From Actinomycetales bacterium (GTDB lineage Bacteria; Actinomycetota; Actinomycetes; Actinomycetales; Microbacteriaceae), in assembly GCA_015655415.1 (NCBI GenBank), contig JAATFB010000022.1:62001-126000 (forward strand): 64,000 bases of DNA, in the 5' to 3' direction. How positions within the stretch are numbered: the first letter of the stretch is position 1; each line of letters begins with the position of its first letter. Positions 1-8,160 of this stretch are shown here, piece by piece. The translations under genes and the position numbers were made by a program. The notes under the pieces were generated by a model. It made no database searches, was not told the DNA's origin, and saw only the letters and a list, made by a program, of their open reading frames with translations.

Positions 1-225
1 GAGCGGGCCACGAGTGGAGGTGCCGGCGAAGATGACGTCCTCCATCTTGCCGCCGCGCAGGGTCTTGACGCCCTGCTCGCCCATCACCCAGGCGAGCGCG
101 TCGACGACGTTGGACTTGCCGGAGCCGTTGGGCCCCACGATGCACGTGACGCCGGGCTCGAAGGCGAAGGTCGTCGGCTGGGCGAAGGACTTGAAGCCCT
201 TGAGGGTCAAGCTCTTCAGGTGCAA
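1..225 (-). CDS. smc: Chromosome segregation ATPase SMC, N-terminal fragment (runs off the left edge)
   Basis: Only the first 75 codons are present. They give the SMC amino-terminal ABC-type ATPase half, with the opening [15 protein letters not shown] and a Walker A motif GPNGSGKS at residues 31-38, followed by the conserved [10 protein letters not shown] segment. SMC is the condensin core that compacts and segregates the chromosome. I place the start at a TTG because the SMC consensus begins exactly there and a purine-rich GAGAGGGG lies 6 bases upstream. It sits downstream of mutM on the same strand. The rest of the gene (hinge and second ATPase half) is outside the window. Confidence 0.93.
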   Translation of the reverse strand, partial: MHLKSLTLKGFKSFAQPTTFAFEPGVTCIVGPNGSGKSNVVDALAWVMGEQGVKTLRGGKMEDVIFAGTSTRGPL

Positions 226-354
226 CCGGCGCCCCTCTCGTCGCGCTCTGGCATGAAGCCGTCTCTAAGGTACCCGACGCCGGCCGCCGGGCACGGCAGG
301 GCGGCAGGCCCGTCGAGGGATCCCCGTCACCGGCGGATCGGTCGCCCGCAGGGC

Positions 355-1311
355 TCAGCGTGCGAGGGGACGCGCCGGTGCGGCTCGCACACGCTGGCAG
401 CGGGGACAGTAGTGCGAGGAGCGGTTCATGAACGACGAGCGCACCATCGGCGTTCCGCACCTGGCGCACGGCAGCCCCTGGCGCCCGTACGCGTTGAGGC
501 TGTGCGCGAAATAGCCCGAGGCGCCGTTCACGTTCACGTACTGGGCGTCGAAGCTGGTCCCGCCCTCCGCGAGCGCCCTCAGCAGAACGGCACGCACCTC
601 CCTCAGCAACGCGCGCCCCGCGCGGCCCGTCAGCGTCGCAGTGGGCTGTGCGAAGTGGACGCGGGCCGCCCACAGCGCCTCGTCGGCGTAGATGTTGCCG
701 ACGCCGCTGATCACCGTCTGGTCCAGCAACGCACGCTTGATCGTGGTGCGTCGTGTCGCCAACGCCCTCAGGAACCGCTCGTCGTCGAACGCCGGGTCGA
801 GCGGATCCCTGGCGATGTGCGCGACCTGTGTCGGCACGCTCGGCAGCGGGACTCCGCGGCCGCCGGGTGCGCCGTCCGGGGTCGGCACCAGGGCGTCCAC
901 GGCGAGCGACCCGAAGGTGCGCTGGTCGACGAAGTGCACCGCCAGCTCTCCGTGCATCGGATGCTCGAGGACGAGCCTGACGCGCGCGTGGCGCTGGAGG
1001 GCGTCGTCGGCGCGACGCAGCAGCACCTGGCCGCTCATGCCCAGATGGAGCAGGAGTGCGTCGTCCACCTCGGCGCATCCCGATCCCGCCGTGGCGGGAT
1101 CGGGATGCCGCAGCGGCAGCCAGAGGAACTTGCCCCGGCGCGCTGAGCCGAGGATCCGCCGTCCGGTGAGCAGCCGGGCGACGTCCCCGCGGGCGCGATC
1201 GTGCCGGGTGATGCCGCGATCGTCCAGGACCTCAACGGACACGACGGTCGCCCCCGTCACCGCCGGCTCGAGACCGGCCCTGACCACCTCAACCTCGGGC
1301 AGCTCTGGCAC
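355..1311 (-). CDS. mutM: Formamidopyrimidine-DNA glycosylase (Fpg/MutM)
   Basis: Base-excision repair enzyme that removes 8-oxoguanine and other oxidised purines and then cleaves the backbone. The protein is 318 residues and begins MPELPEVE, where Pro2 is the catalytic Schiff-base nucleophile and Glu3 assists. A C-terminal zinc finger has cysteines at about 282, 285, 302 and 305. Two GTG codons are possible starts (1320 and 1311). I chose 1311 because only that start puts proline at position 2; GAGAG lies just upstream. The 5' end overlaps the end of rnc by 23 bp, so translation is probably coupled. It sits between rnc and smc, the usual actinobacterial order. Confidence 0.95.
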   Translation of the reverse strand: MPELPEVEVVRAGLEPAVTGATVVSVEVLDDRGITRHDRARGDVARLLTGRRILGSARRGKFLWLPLRHPDPATAGSGCAEVDDALLLHLGMSGQVLLRRADDALQRHARVRLVLEHPMHGELAVHFVDQRTFGSLAVDALVPTPDGAPGGRGVPLPSVPTQVAHIARDPLDPAFDDERFLRALATRRTTIKRALLDQTVISGVGNIYADEALWAARVHFAQPTATLTGRAGRALLREVRAVLLRALAEGGTSFDAQYVNVNGASGYFAHSLNAYGRQGLPCARCGTPMVRSSFMNRSSHYCPRCQRVRAAPARPLAR

Positions 1312-1981
1312 GGCTCTCACGGGCGTTCACGGCGGTCCAGGCATGCAGGGCGGCCGCCATCTCGGCATTCTTCTTGCTGCTGCCCTCGCCGCTGGCGGTG
1401 ACCAGTCCCTCGACGGTGACCGTGGCGTGGAAGGTCTTGCTGTGGTCGGGGCCCGTGTCGGTGACCTCGTACTGGGGCGGCGGCGCCGCGTTGCGCGCCG
1501 CGAGCTCCTGGAGACTCGTCTTGGGGTCCATCGCGGCACCGAACCGGTCGGGGCTCTCGAGCAGGGGCTCGATGAGCCGGAGCACCAGGGCTGTCGCGGC
1601 GTCGCCACCGGCATCCAGGTACACGGCCCCGATGATCGCCTCCACGGTGTCGGCGAGGATCGAGGACTTGTCGGCGCCGCCGCTGGCTGCCTCCCCTCGC
1701 CCGAGCAGCACGAACTCGCCGAGCCCGATCCCCCTGGCCACCTCGGCGAGCGCCACGCTGCTGACCAGTGACGCCCTCCGCTTGGCGAGGCCCCCCTCGT
1801 CCAGATGCGGATTCTCCCGGTACAGCTTGACGGTGACGGCCTGGCCGAGGATCGAGTCGCCGAGGAACTCCAGGCGCTCGTTGTTCGGCACGCCACCGTG
1901 CTCGTATGCGTAGGAACGGTGCGTGAGGGCGAGGGTGAGCAGGCCCGGATCGATGTCGACGCCGAGCCTGGCCTTCAGCAC
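1289..1981 (-). CDS. rnc: Ribonuclease III
   Basis: Double-strand-specific endoribonuclease that processes rRNA precursors and structured mRNAs. The 230-residue protein has the RNase III signature [11 protein letters not shown] at residues 33-43, the second acidic cluster ([13 protein letters not shown]) and a C-terminal double-stranded-RNA-binding domain from about residue 158. The start is a GTG; GAGAGG about 10 bases upstream is the best ribosome-binding site visible. It is downstream of rpmF with a 97-bp gap and overlaps mutM at its 3' end. Confidence 0.95.
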   Translation of the reverse strand: MLKARLGVDIDPGLLTLALTHRSYAYEHGGVPNNERLEFLGDSILGQAVTVKLYRENPHLDEGGLAKRRASLVSSVALAEVARGIGLGEFVLLGRGEAASGGADKSSILADTVEAIIGAVYLDAGGDAATALVLRLIEPLLESPDRFGAAMDPKTSLQELAARNAAPPPQYEVTDTGPDHSKTFHATVTVEGLVTASGEGSSKKNAEMAAALHAWTAVNARESRARAARG

Positions 1982-2078
1982 CGCGACGTCGGGCCTCTCG
2001 GGGGCATGCCTCAGGCGCGCATCCCTCGCGGTGCGCGCCCGGGGATCTGCGTGCGGCTTCTCCGCGCGCGGTGCATGA

Positions 2079-2282
2079 CTAGACGTCGGCGACCTTGCGG
2101 CCCTTGTACTCCAGGAAGAGGGGTGTGCCGGCCGAGTCCTCGACGACCTTCGCGTGGTGCGGCAGGCTGTAGGTCACGCGGCCGTTCTCCACGGTCTTGA
2201 CCAGGTTGGGGACCTGCGCCTTCCACTGCGAGCGACGGGCGTGGGTGTTGGCACGCGACTTCTTCCGCTTGGGAACGGCCAT
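2079..2282 (-). CDS. rpmF: 50S ribosomal protein bL32, cysteine-free form
   Basis: A 67-residue basic protein beginning MAVPKRKKSRANTHARRSQWKA, typical of bL32. It has no cysteines, so it lacks the zinc-ribbon knuckles of classical L32; the C-terminal half (FLEYKGRKVADV) is the extended form I associate with Microbacteriaceae. It lies 4 bp after the yceD stop and upstream of rnc, the conserved yceD-rpmF pairing found in most bacteria. A weak purine-rich AGAGTAGAGAC precedes the ATG. Confidence 0.95.
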   Translation of the reverse strand: MAVPKRKKSRANTHARRSQWKAQVPNLVKTVENGRVTYSLPHHAKVVEDSAGTPLFLEYKGRKVADV

Positions 2283-2286
2283 GTCT

Positions 2287-2847
2287 CTACTCTTCTCTGT
2301 CTGAGGAGCCGGGCTCGCCGGCGACGTCATCATAAGCGGGAAGGTCCGCGAGAACGGACCACCGAGGGTCGGTGGGCTTCCGAGCTCCGCGGTCCGGCTG
2401 ATCGGCCAATCGTTCGCCGGTCTCCGGATCGAGACCTGGGCAATCCGGTCGGCACACCGGCTGGAACGGCAGTGACAGCACCACCGCATCCCTGACAAGA
2501 GGTTCAAGATCCACGTGGTCGTCGTGAACCTCACTGTCGAAAGCTTCCCCAGAAGAATACGCGAAAAGCTCTTGGAAGTCGACTCGGACGGGCTGGGCGA
2601 TGTCGATCAGACAGCGGCCGCACACGCCCGTGGCCACCGTGGTCGCCTCGCCCGAGACGAGGATGCCCTCGTGCACCGACTCCAGGCGCAGGTCCAGGTC
2701 GAGCCTCTCCCCCGCGTCGACGCTCACAAGCCCCTCGCCCAGCCGGTCCGGCACGTCGATCTCGACCGACTGCCGACGCATCTCACCGGGGCGGTGCATG
2801 AGGTCGTGCACCGAGACGGAGTAGGGATTGCGAACCGCGGGAGCCAC
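2287..2847 (-). CDS. YceD/DUF177 family protein
   Basis: A 186-residue DUF177 (YceD) protein, a family almost always encoded just before rpmF and linked to 23S rRNA/large-subunit assembly. Cysteine pairs at residues 76/79 (CGRC) and 132/136 (CRPDC) look like a metal site. The start is the GTG giving VAPAVRNPYSVSVHDL. There is no clear Shine-Dalgarno, but TAGAAT lies 8 bases upstream, so the message may start at or near the start codon. It follows the transglutaminase gene with an 11-bp gap and is 4 bp from rpmF. Confidence 0.88.
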   Translation of the reverse strand: MAPAVRNPYSVSVHDLMHRPGEMRRQSVEIDVPDRLGEGLVSVDAGERLDLDLRLESVHEGILVSGEATTVATGVCGRCLIDIAQPVRVDFQELFAYSSGEAFDSEVHDDHVDLEPLVRDAVVLSLPFQPVCRPDCPGLDPETGERLADQPDRGARKPTDPRWSVLADLPAYDDVAGEPGSSDREE

Positions 2848-2855
2848 GAGCGTCG

Positions 2856-2861
2856 ATTCTA
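2856..2861 (-). promoter_or_regulatory. Possible -10 box for leaderless yceD-rpmF transcript
   Basis: TAGAAT on the minus strand, 8 bases before the GTG of yceD. It overlaps the stop codon (TAG) of the upstream transglutaminase gene. It fits the TANNNT actinobacterial -10 and would give the ribosomal-protein operon its own promoter. The -35 region is weak. Confidence 0.35.
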
Positions 2862-5213
2862 CGCGCCGGCGCGCACGCTCGACGGGCCGCGCCGCCGGCG
2901 TTCGAACAACGACACCGGGACGAGAAGGGCACGTGCTCGCCGAGCCGGTCCCGCCGATGCGGCGAGCGCCCCCACGACGGCCGTCACGTCGTCCGCCAGC
3001 ACGGGGTCGGCCCATCCGGGGCGCGGAGGCCCGAACCGTTGCTGCTCGATGGCCGCGACGAGCTCGTCGAGTGCACGAGACGCGGCGTCCCGAACTGCGG
3101 CGTCGGGCACCGCTGACGGGGCGTCCTCCCAGGCGCGCCGCAGGCGGCGGGCGAACTCGCGCGGCGTCTCCGTGGCCGGCGCCGCCACGCCGAGGTCCAG
3201 GGCCGACGATCGCACCTCGGCCCACGCCGCCGCGACGGTCCCGCCGCCCTGACGGAGCCCTCCGAGACGCCTGGCGCGCTGGCGCCGCCTCAGCACCGCC
3301 GGCGTCAGCAGCGCCGCGAGGATCAAGAGCGCGACGGCGGCGACGCTGCTGCTGGACGAGAACGCCGACGTCACCTCGTCGGCGTCGCCTCCGGTGGCCG
3401 CCGGCTGGTCCGTGGGCACGACACGACGAGTGTCCGGGGCCGCCTGCGCGGACGACGAGCCGGTGGGCACGGGCGTCGCCGCGGCCGGGATCGAGTAGTC
3501 GGGCAGGCTGCCGCGCCCGACCGTCGGCTCGAACGGCACCCAGCCCACCCCGGGGAAGTACAGCTCGGGCCACGCGTGCAGGTCGTCCGAGGTGACCTCG
3601 TAGCGGGTCTTCCCGCCCGAGGATCCGACCTCGGTGCCCGGCAGGTATCCGACGGCGATGCGGGCCGGGATGTTCAGCTCGCGCGCCATGAACGCCATGG
3701 CGGCGGCGAAGTGCACGCAGTACCCCTCCTTCTTCCGGAGGAAGGTGGCGATCGTGCCGGGGGTGTCGCCGTCGTATCCGCCGTCCTTCGGCGCGTCGAG
3801 CGAATACCGGAACTCGCCGTCGTGGAAGTAGGACTGAAGGGCGACGGCCTTGTCGTACGGCGTGGCCGCACCCGCCGTCACCGACAGCGCCGTGGAACGG
3901 ATCACCGACGGCGTGTTCCGGGGCACCAGCAGGTCCTCGCGCACGGACGCCGGATAGTCCTCGCCGGCGGAGCGCAGCTGCCTGGCGGTCGGCTGCACCG
4001 ACCTGGTCGTCACGGTGTACCGCTGGTCGGCCGTGCTGGTGGTCAGGCCGGAGATGGTCAGGTCGTCATGGTCCCAGTTCCAGCTCCCCTCCAGGCCCGA
4101 GACCCGCGCCACGGGGTAGGGCGCGGGCAGCCACTGGCTGGTCATGTTCAGCACCTGCACGTCGGTGACGACCTTCTTGGTCTTCACGTCCGGGCCCAGT
4201 CCCGGCACCCTGTCGATAGAGGCGGACGAGCTGAAGAAGGTGGACGTCGATCGGGTGTGCCGCCACACCTCTCCCGAGAATGCGTCGAGCGTCGTCATCT
4301 GCAGGTACCCCGGCGAGGATGCGGTGGTCGTGTAGTCGATGACGGTCACCGGCAAGGGGCGCCGCAGGTCGGCGCCGAGGTCGATCAGCGGGCTCACGCC
4401 CTGCCCGAACAGCACGCCCGCCGCCGGAATGGACTGCCTGCCGACCTGCTGGAAGCCGGGAGCGGTGGTCCCGAGCACCAGCGCGACGAGAATCGCGCCT
4501 GCCGCGATCAGGAGGGAGGCGGCGGGCTCCGCTCCTGTGCCCCTCGCCACGCGCGTGGAGACGCGCAGCAGCAGCAGATAGGCCACCAGACAGGCCACGA
4601 GGGCGATCGGCGAGATGCCGGCATCGAGCAGCGACGCCGGTGCGATGAGTGCCGCGCACACCACTATCCCGACCAGAGCCGGTCTGCGCAGGACCACGGC
4701 CACGAGGTCGCAGGTCCATGCGATGAGGCCGCCCGCGCCCACCAGCAGGAACAGGAACTCCGGGAGCGGGTCGGCGGGCACGCCCTGGTTGTACACGGAC
4801 ACGCGGGCGCTCGCGACGAGGTGGGAGAACGCGGTCGCGGTGGCCGGGGTGGGGATGACGCCCAGCAGCGCGGTCCCGGGTGCGAACAGCACCGTCACCA
4901 GCAGGAGAAGAGCCACGAGCGAGAGCACCGGCGCGAGGACCCGCGGGAGCCGCGCGGCACGGCATCCGGCCGCGACACCGAGCACGAGCACGGAGGCGAG
5001 CATCAGCTCCAGCCACCAGAGGCCACCGGAGACGAGGCCGGCGAGCGCCGCCGTGAGAGCCGCCATCACCGCGAGGAGGGCGAGGCTCAGCGTCGCCTCG
5101 GCCACGCCGGCCGCGGTCCGGGTGGAACGGGTCGGGCCTCGGAGATCGGGCGGCCCAGCCCTCCCGGCGCGCGTCGTCGCTGGCCGGCCCCTCCTCACCG
5201 CGGTGTCAGCCAT
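2859..5213 (-). CDS. Membrane-anchored transglutaminase-like protein (TgpA type), catalytic residues intact
   Basis: A 784-residue protein with an N-terminal block of about six hydrophobic segments (roughly residues 35-250, the TgpA/DUF3488 region), an extracytoplasmic transglutaminase core and a late membrane helix near residue 630 followed by a basic DUF4129-like tail. The catalytic cysteine is visible in GYCVHFAAAM (about residue 495), the histidine in LHAWPEL (about 545) and an acidic residue in PFEPT. The ATG overlaps the end of the DUF58 gene by 8 bp. It forms the MoxR-DUF58-transglutaminase trio seen in many bacteria, with an unproven role in envelope protein processing. A second trio at 20090-24683 is paralogous, but its transglutaminase has lost these residues. 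Confidence 0.85.
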   Translation of the reverse strand: MADTAVRRGRPATTRAGRAGPPDLRGPTRSTRTAAGVAEATLSLALLAVMAALTAALAGLVSGGLWWLELMLASVLVLGVAAGCRAARLPRVLAPVLSLVALLLLVTVLFAPGTALLGVIPTPATATAFSHLVASARVSVYNQGVPADPLPEFLFLLVGAGGLIAWTCDLVAVVLRRPALVGIVVCAALIAPASLLDAGISPIALVACLVAYLLLLRVSTRVARGTGAEPAASLLIAAGAILVALVLGTTAPGFQQVGRQSIPAAGVLFGQGVSPLIDLGADLRRPLPVTVIDYTTTASSPGYLQMTTLDAFSGEVWRHTRSTSTFFSSSASIDRVPGLGPDVKTKKVVTDVQVLNMTSQWLPAPYPVARVSGLEGSWNWDHDDLTISGLTTSTADQRYTVTTRSVQPTARQLRSAGEDYPASVREDLLVPRNTPSVIRSTALSVTAGAATPYDKAVALQSYFHDGEFRYSLDAPKDGGYDGDTPGTIATFLRKKEGYCVHFAAAMAFMARELNIPARIAVGYLPGTEVGSSGGKTRYEVTSDDLHAWPELYFPGVGWVPFEPTVGRGSLPDYSIPAAATPVPTGSSSAQAAPDTRRVVPTDQPAATGGDADEVTSAFSSSSSVAAVALLILAALLTPAVLRRRQRARRLGGLRQGGGTVAAAWAEVRSSALDLGVAAPATETPREFARRLRRAWEDAPSAVPDAAVRDAASRALDELVAAIEQQRFGPPRPGWADPVLADDVTAVVGALAASAGPARRARALLVPVSLFERRRRGPSSVRAGA

Positions 5214-6540
5214 GGCGGGCCGCCCGGGAACGGATGCCCGCACGCCGCCACGCCTCATCGGGCGCCTCGCCCTCCGCGACGTCGACGCAGGTCCACCCCC
5301 GGCGCACGAACTGCTCGCGCACGTCCGGGCGCGGCCCCACGAGGAACGCCACCGCCGGTTCGCACAGCGTGCGAAGCGCCGCGACCGCCGCCAGCTCGTC
5401 GCGGTCGCCGTCCACCACGATGACGAACGCGGGGACCGCCTGCGGGTTGCGTCGCAGCGCCGCGCCCAGCACCGCGGCGGGATCGGAGCCCTCGCGCGCC
5501 AGCTGCCGAACCCCGGCCAGTCCGGCGAGCAGGGCGTGGCTGCCGCCTGGCGGGTCGTACGCCGACACCGGAAGCCCGGCCAGACCCGCGCGCCCGGTCG
5601 CGGCGCGGCCCTGCAGCTGTGGCGGCGCGGTCTCCGCGACTCCGAGCACATAGCCGTGCCCGATCAGATGGGAGCCAACGGACGCGGCCAGCTCCACCGC
5701 CGTCTCGAACCGGCGACTCACCCCGTTCGCGTGCTGGTGGCGGTGCTCGCCGCGCGCTCCCGCATCGGTGTCCAGCAGCATCCAGGTCTCCGGATTGCTG
5801 CGCGGCTCCTCCTGTCGCACCATCAGCTGGTCGTGCCGCGCCGTCGCGCGCCAGTGCACGCGGCGCAGGGGATCGCCGGGCCGGTACTCCCGGGCGATCA
5901 GCTCGTCGGCGTTGGGGATGCTGTGCCTCACCAGTTCGTGCTCGTATCCCTCGCTGCGTGAGACGTCCATGTCGCCCTGTCCCAGCTCGACGGCGCGGGG
6001 GACCACGATCAACGGCCGGGCCGAGCCGACGGCGTAGAGGCAGCGCATGAGACCGAACGGGTCGATGCGCTCCAGCAGCAGCGGACCCACGGTGTAGACC
6101 CCCCGCACCCCGGTCTCGATCGTGTACCTGACGGATGCCGTGTCGGACCGGTCGCGGCTGGCGAGCGTGTGCTCGCCCAGCGGAGGCAGGGGGGCGAAGC
6201 CCGGCGCCGCAAGCCCGGCCGGGCAGGAGTCCCGCCACCTCAGGCCGGGCAACGGGCGGTTGGACTCGTTGCGGATCGTGAGGACGACGTGCGCGGACTC
6301 GCCGGCCGCGATGACGTCGGACTCGAACACCCTGGAGACGGTCGTCCACGGACGATCAACGGCGATCACGATGGCCGCTGCCAGCGGGAGCAGGAGCAGC
6401 ACCAGTCCGAGCACGAGCAGATCCACCCGTCCGGACCAGGCCGCGCCGATCATCGCGAGCCCGCCCGCGCATGCCAGCCCCGCGCCACGCCAGGTGGGCC
6501 TCGGCAGCTGCGCCGCAGGCCGGACACGTGTGGCCGTCAT
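5206..6540 (-). CDS. DUF58 domain-containing protein
   Basis: A 444-residue protein with two N-terminal membrane helices and a C-terminal DUF58 region carrying the hallmark REYRPGDPLRRVHWRATAR. DUF58 proteins resemble von Willebrand A domains and are nearly always encoded beside MoxR ATPases, which are thought to remodel them. The ATG start MTATRVRPA lies 10 bp after the MoxR stop. Its stop codon lies inside the start of the transglutaminase gene, indicating coupling. Confidence 0.85.
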   Translation of the reverse strand: MTATRVRPAAQLPRPTWRGAGLACAGGLAMIGAAWSGRVDLLVLGLVLLLLPLAAAIVIAVDRPWTTVSRVFESDVIAAGESAHVVLTIRNESNRPLPGLRWRDSCPAGLAAPGFAPLPPLGEHTLASRDRSDTASVRYTIETGVRGVYTVGPLLLERIDPFGLMRCLYAVGSARPLIVVPRAVELGQGDMDVSRSEGYEHELVRHSIPNADELIAREYRPGDPLRRVHWRATARHDQLMVRQEEPRSNPETWMLLDTDAGARGEHRHQHANGVSRRFETAVELAASVGSHLIGHGYVLGVAETAPPQLQGRAATGRAGLAGLPVSAYDPPGGSHALLAGLAGVRQLAREGSDPAAVLGAALRRNPQAVPAFVIVVDGDRDELAAVAALRTLCEPAVAFLVGPRPDVREQFVRRGWTCVDVAEGEAPDEAWRRAGIRSRAARHG

Positions 6541-6550
6541 GCGCGACAGG

Positions 6551-7582
6551 CTACTTCGGTTGCCCCACCGGCACGGGCGTGGCGGCGACGATGCGCGACA
6601 CGACCTCGGCCAGCACCGCCGCCCGCTCGTGGTGCTGGCCCATCGCACGGCTGGTGGGCAGGAGGCGGTGCGCGAGCACGGGCGCCGCGAGGGCGTCCAC
6701 ATCGTCAGGCAGCACGAAGTCCCGGCCGTCCAGCGCGGCCCTTGCCTTCGCGGCCCGGACGAGCTGCAGCGTCGCCCGTGGGCTGGCGCCCAGTCGGAGG
6801 TCCGGGTCGTCGCGGGTGCCGCGAGCGATCGCCACCGCGTACTGCTTCAGGGCGTCGGAGACGAACACGCGGCGCGCGAGCGCCATCATCTCCCGCAGCC
6901 GGTCGCTGGTGACGACGGCGCTGATGCGCGAGAGAGGACTGGAGGTGTCTCGCCCGGTCAGCATCTCGATCTCGGACTGCTCGTCCGGGTACCCCATGGC
7001 GATGCGCGCCATGAAGCGGTCGCGCTGGGCCTCCGGGAGCTCGTAGGTGCCCTCCATCTCCACAGGGTTCTGCGTCGCGATCACGATGAATGGCTCCGGC
7101 AGCGGGTACGTCGAGCCGTCGACGGTGACCTGACGCTCCTCCATGCACTCCAACAGCGCCGACTGCGTCTTGGGGCTCGCACGGTTGATCTCGTCGCCGA
7201 TGACGATGTTCGCGAACACGGCTCCCGGCTTGAACTCGAAACGCCGCTCCGGCTGGTTGTAGACGGAGACGCCGGTCACGTCGGCGGGCAGCAGATCGGG
7301 GGTGAACTGGATTCGGCTCACGCTGCAGTCGACCGACTTCGCCAGCGCCTTCGCCAGCATGGTCTTGCCGACGCCGGGGACGTCCTCGATGAGCAGATGG
7401 CCCTCGGCGAGCAGCACGGTGAGCGCCACCCGGACGGCCTCCTGCTTGCCGTCGATCACCGCCTCGACGTTCGAGGCGATCTGCTGGGCCGCGGCGCGGA
7501 GCTCCTCCGGCGTCATCGTCGGCTCGGTGTCGGGGGCCTCCGCCGAGGCATCCGTGGGCTGTTTGGTCGGCAGAGTGTTCAT
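6551..7582 (-). CDS. MoxR family AAA+ ATPase
   Basis: A 343-residue AAA+ protein with Walker [16 protein letters not shown], Walker B-like [14 protein letters not shown] and the sensor/arginine-finger region LPEAQRDRF. MoxR ATPases act as chaperones for VWA/DUF58 partners; the partner is encoded directly downstream. The start ATG has a strong AGGAG 5 bases upstream and overlaps the coaD stop by 4 bp (ATGA). A 30-residue hydrophilic extension precedes the AAA core. Confidence 0.9.
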   Translation of the reverse strand: MNTLPTKQPTDASAEAPDTEPTMTPEELRAAAQQIASNVEAVIDGKQEAVRVALTVLLAEGHLLIEDVPGVGKTMLAKALAKSVDCSVSRIQFTPDLLPADVTGVSVYNQPERRFEFKPGAVFANIVIGDEINRASPKTQSALLECMEERQVTVDGSTYPLPEPFIVIATQNPVEMEGTYELPEAQRDRFMARIAMGYPDEQSEIEMLTGRDTSSPLSRISAVVTSDRLREMMALARRVFVSDALKQYAVAIARGTRDDPDLRLGASPRATLQLVRAAKARAALDGRDFVLPDDVDALAAPVLAHRLLPTSRAMGQHHERAAVLAEVVSRIVAATPVPVGQPK

Positions 7583-8061
7583 AGCTCCTGCAGGTAGTCG
7601 TATACCGCACGCGGCACATAGGGGCTCACGTCGCCGCCCAGCGCAGCGACCTGACGCACCAGCGAGCTCGACACATGCGCATTGGCGGGATTGGGCAGCA
7701 TGAAGACGGTCTCGACGCCGGCGAGGTCGCGGTTGACGATCGCCATGGGCGTCTCGTAGGCCACGTCGACCTGCGAGCGGATGCCCTTCACCAGGGCGTT
7801 CGCGCCGACGTCGGTGCAGTAGTCCACGAGCAGGCCCACGCTCCACGCCGCCACGATGACGTTGCCGGGCAGCCGCTCGTCGGCGATCGAGCGCTCCAGG
7901 AGCGCGACACGCTGCGCTATGGGCAGCATGGCCGTCTTGTCCGGGTTGTGGACCACGAGCACGTGGATCTCGTCGAACAGGCGCGCCGATCGCGCGATCA
8001 CGTCGAGGTGGCCCAGTGTGACCGGGTCGAACGAACCAGGGACAACGGCGATCCTGCTCAT
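7579..8061 (-). CDS. coaD: Phosphopantetheine adenylyltransferase
   Basis: Catalyses the penultimate step of coenzyme A synthesis, transferring AMP to 4'-phosphopantetheine. The 160-residue protein starts [20 protein letters not shown], which contains the nucleotidyltransferase (T/H)xGH motif. The ISSSxxR-like end is present as [21 protein letters not shown] box 8 bases before the ATG suggests leaderless initiation. It is the first gene of the run continuing into MoxR, DUF58 and transglutaminase. Confidence 0.96.
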   Translation of the reverse strand: MSRIAVVPGSFDPVTLGHLDVIARSARLFDEIHVLVVHNPDKTAMLPIAQRVALLERSIADERLPGNVIVAAWSVGLLVDYCTDVGANALVKGIRSQVDVAYETPMAIVNRDLAGVETVFMLPNPANAHVSSSLVRQVAALGGDVSPYVPRAVYDYLQEL

Positions 8062-8069
8062 AGGGCTCC

Positions 8070-8075
8070 AGGATA
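8070..8075 (-). promoter_or_regulatory. Possible -10 box for coaD
   Basis: TATCCT on the minus strand, 8 bases upstream of the coaD ATG. It matches TANNNT. GGAGCC in the spacer could also serve as a Shine-Dalgarno, so the two readings compete. Confidence 0.4.
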
Positions 8076-8160
8076 GCGGCGCCGGGTTACCGAATTGTTA
8101 TCGTCCGTCGCGACTCGCAGCGGATGCTCGGGCGTGCGCGTGCGCTGCGGCCCGCGACGA

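Noticed and set aside
3576-5423. Long rightward open frame of about 615 codons opposite the first transglutaminase
   Set aside because: Low-complexity Arg/Gly/His product with no family features, antisense to a clear gene. GC-rich codon bias keeps the opposite frames open.
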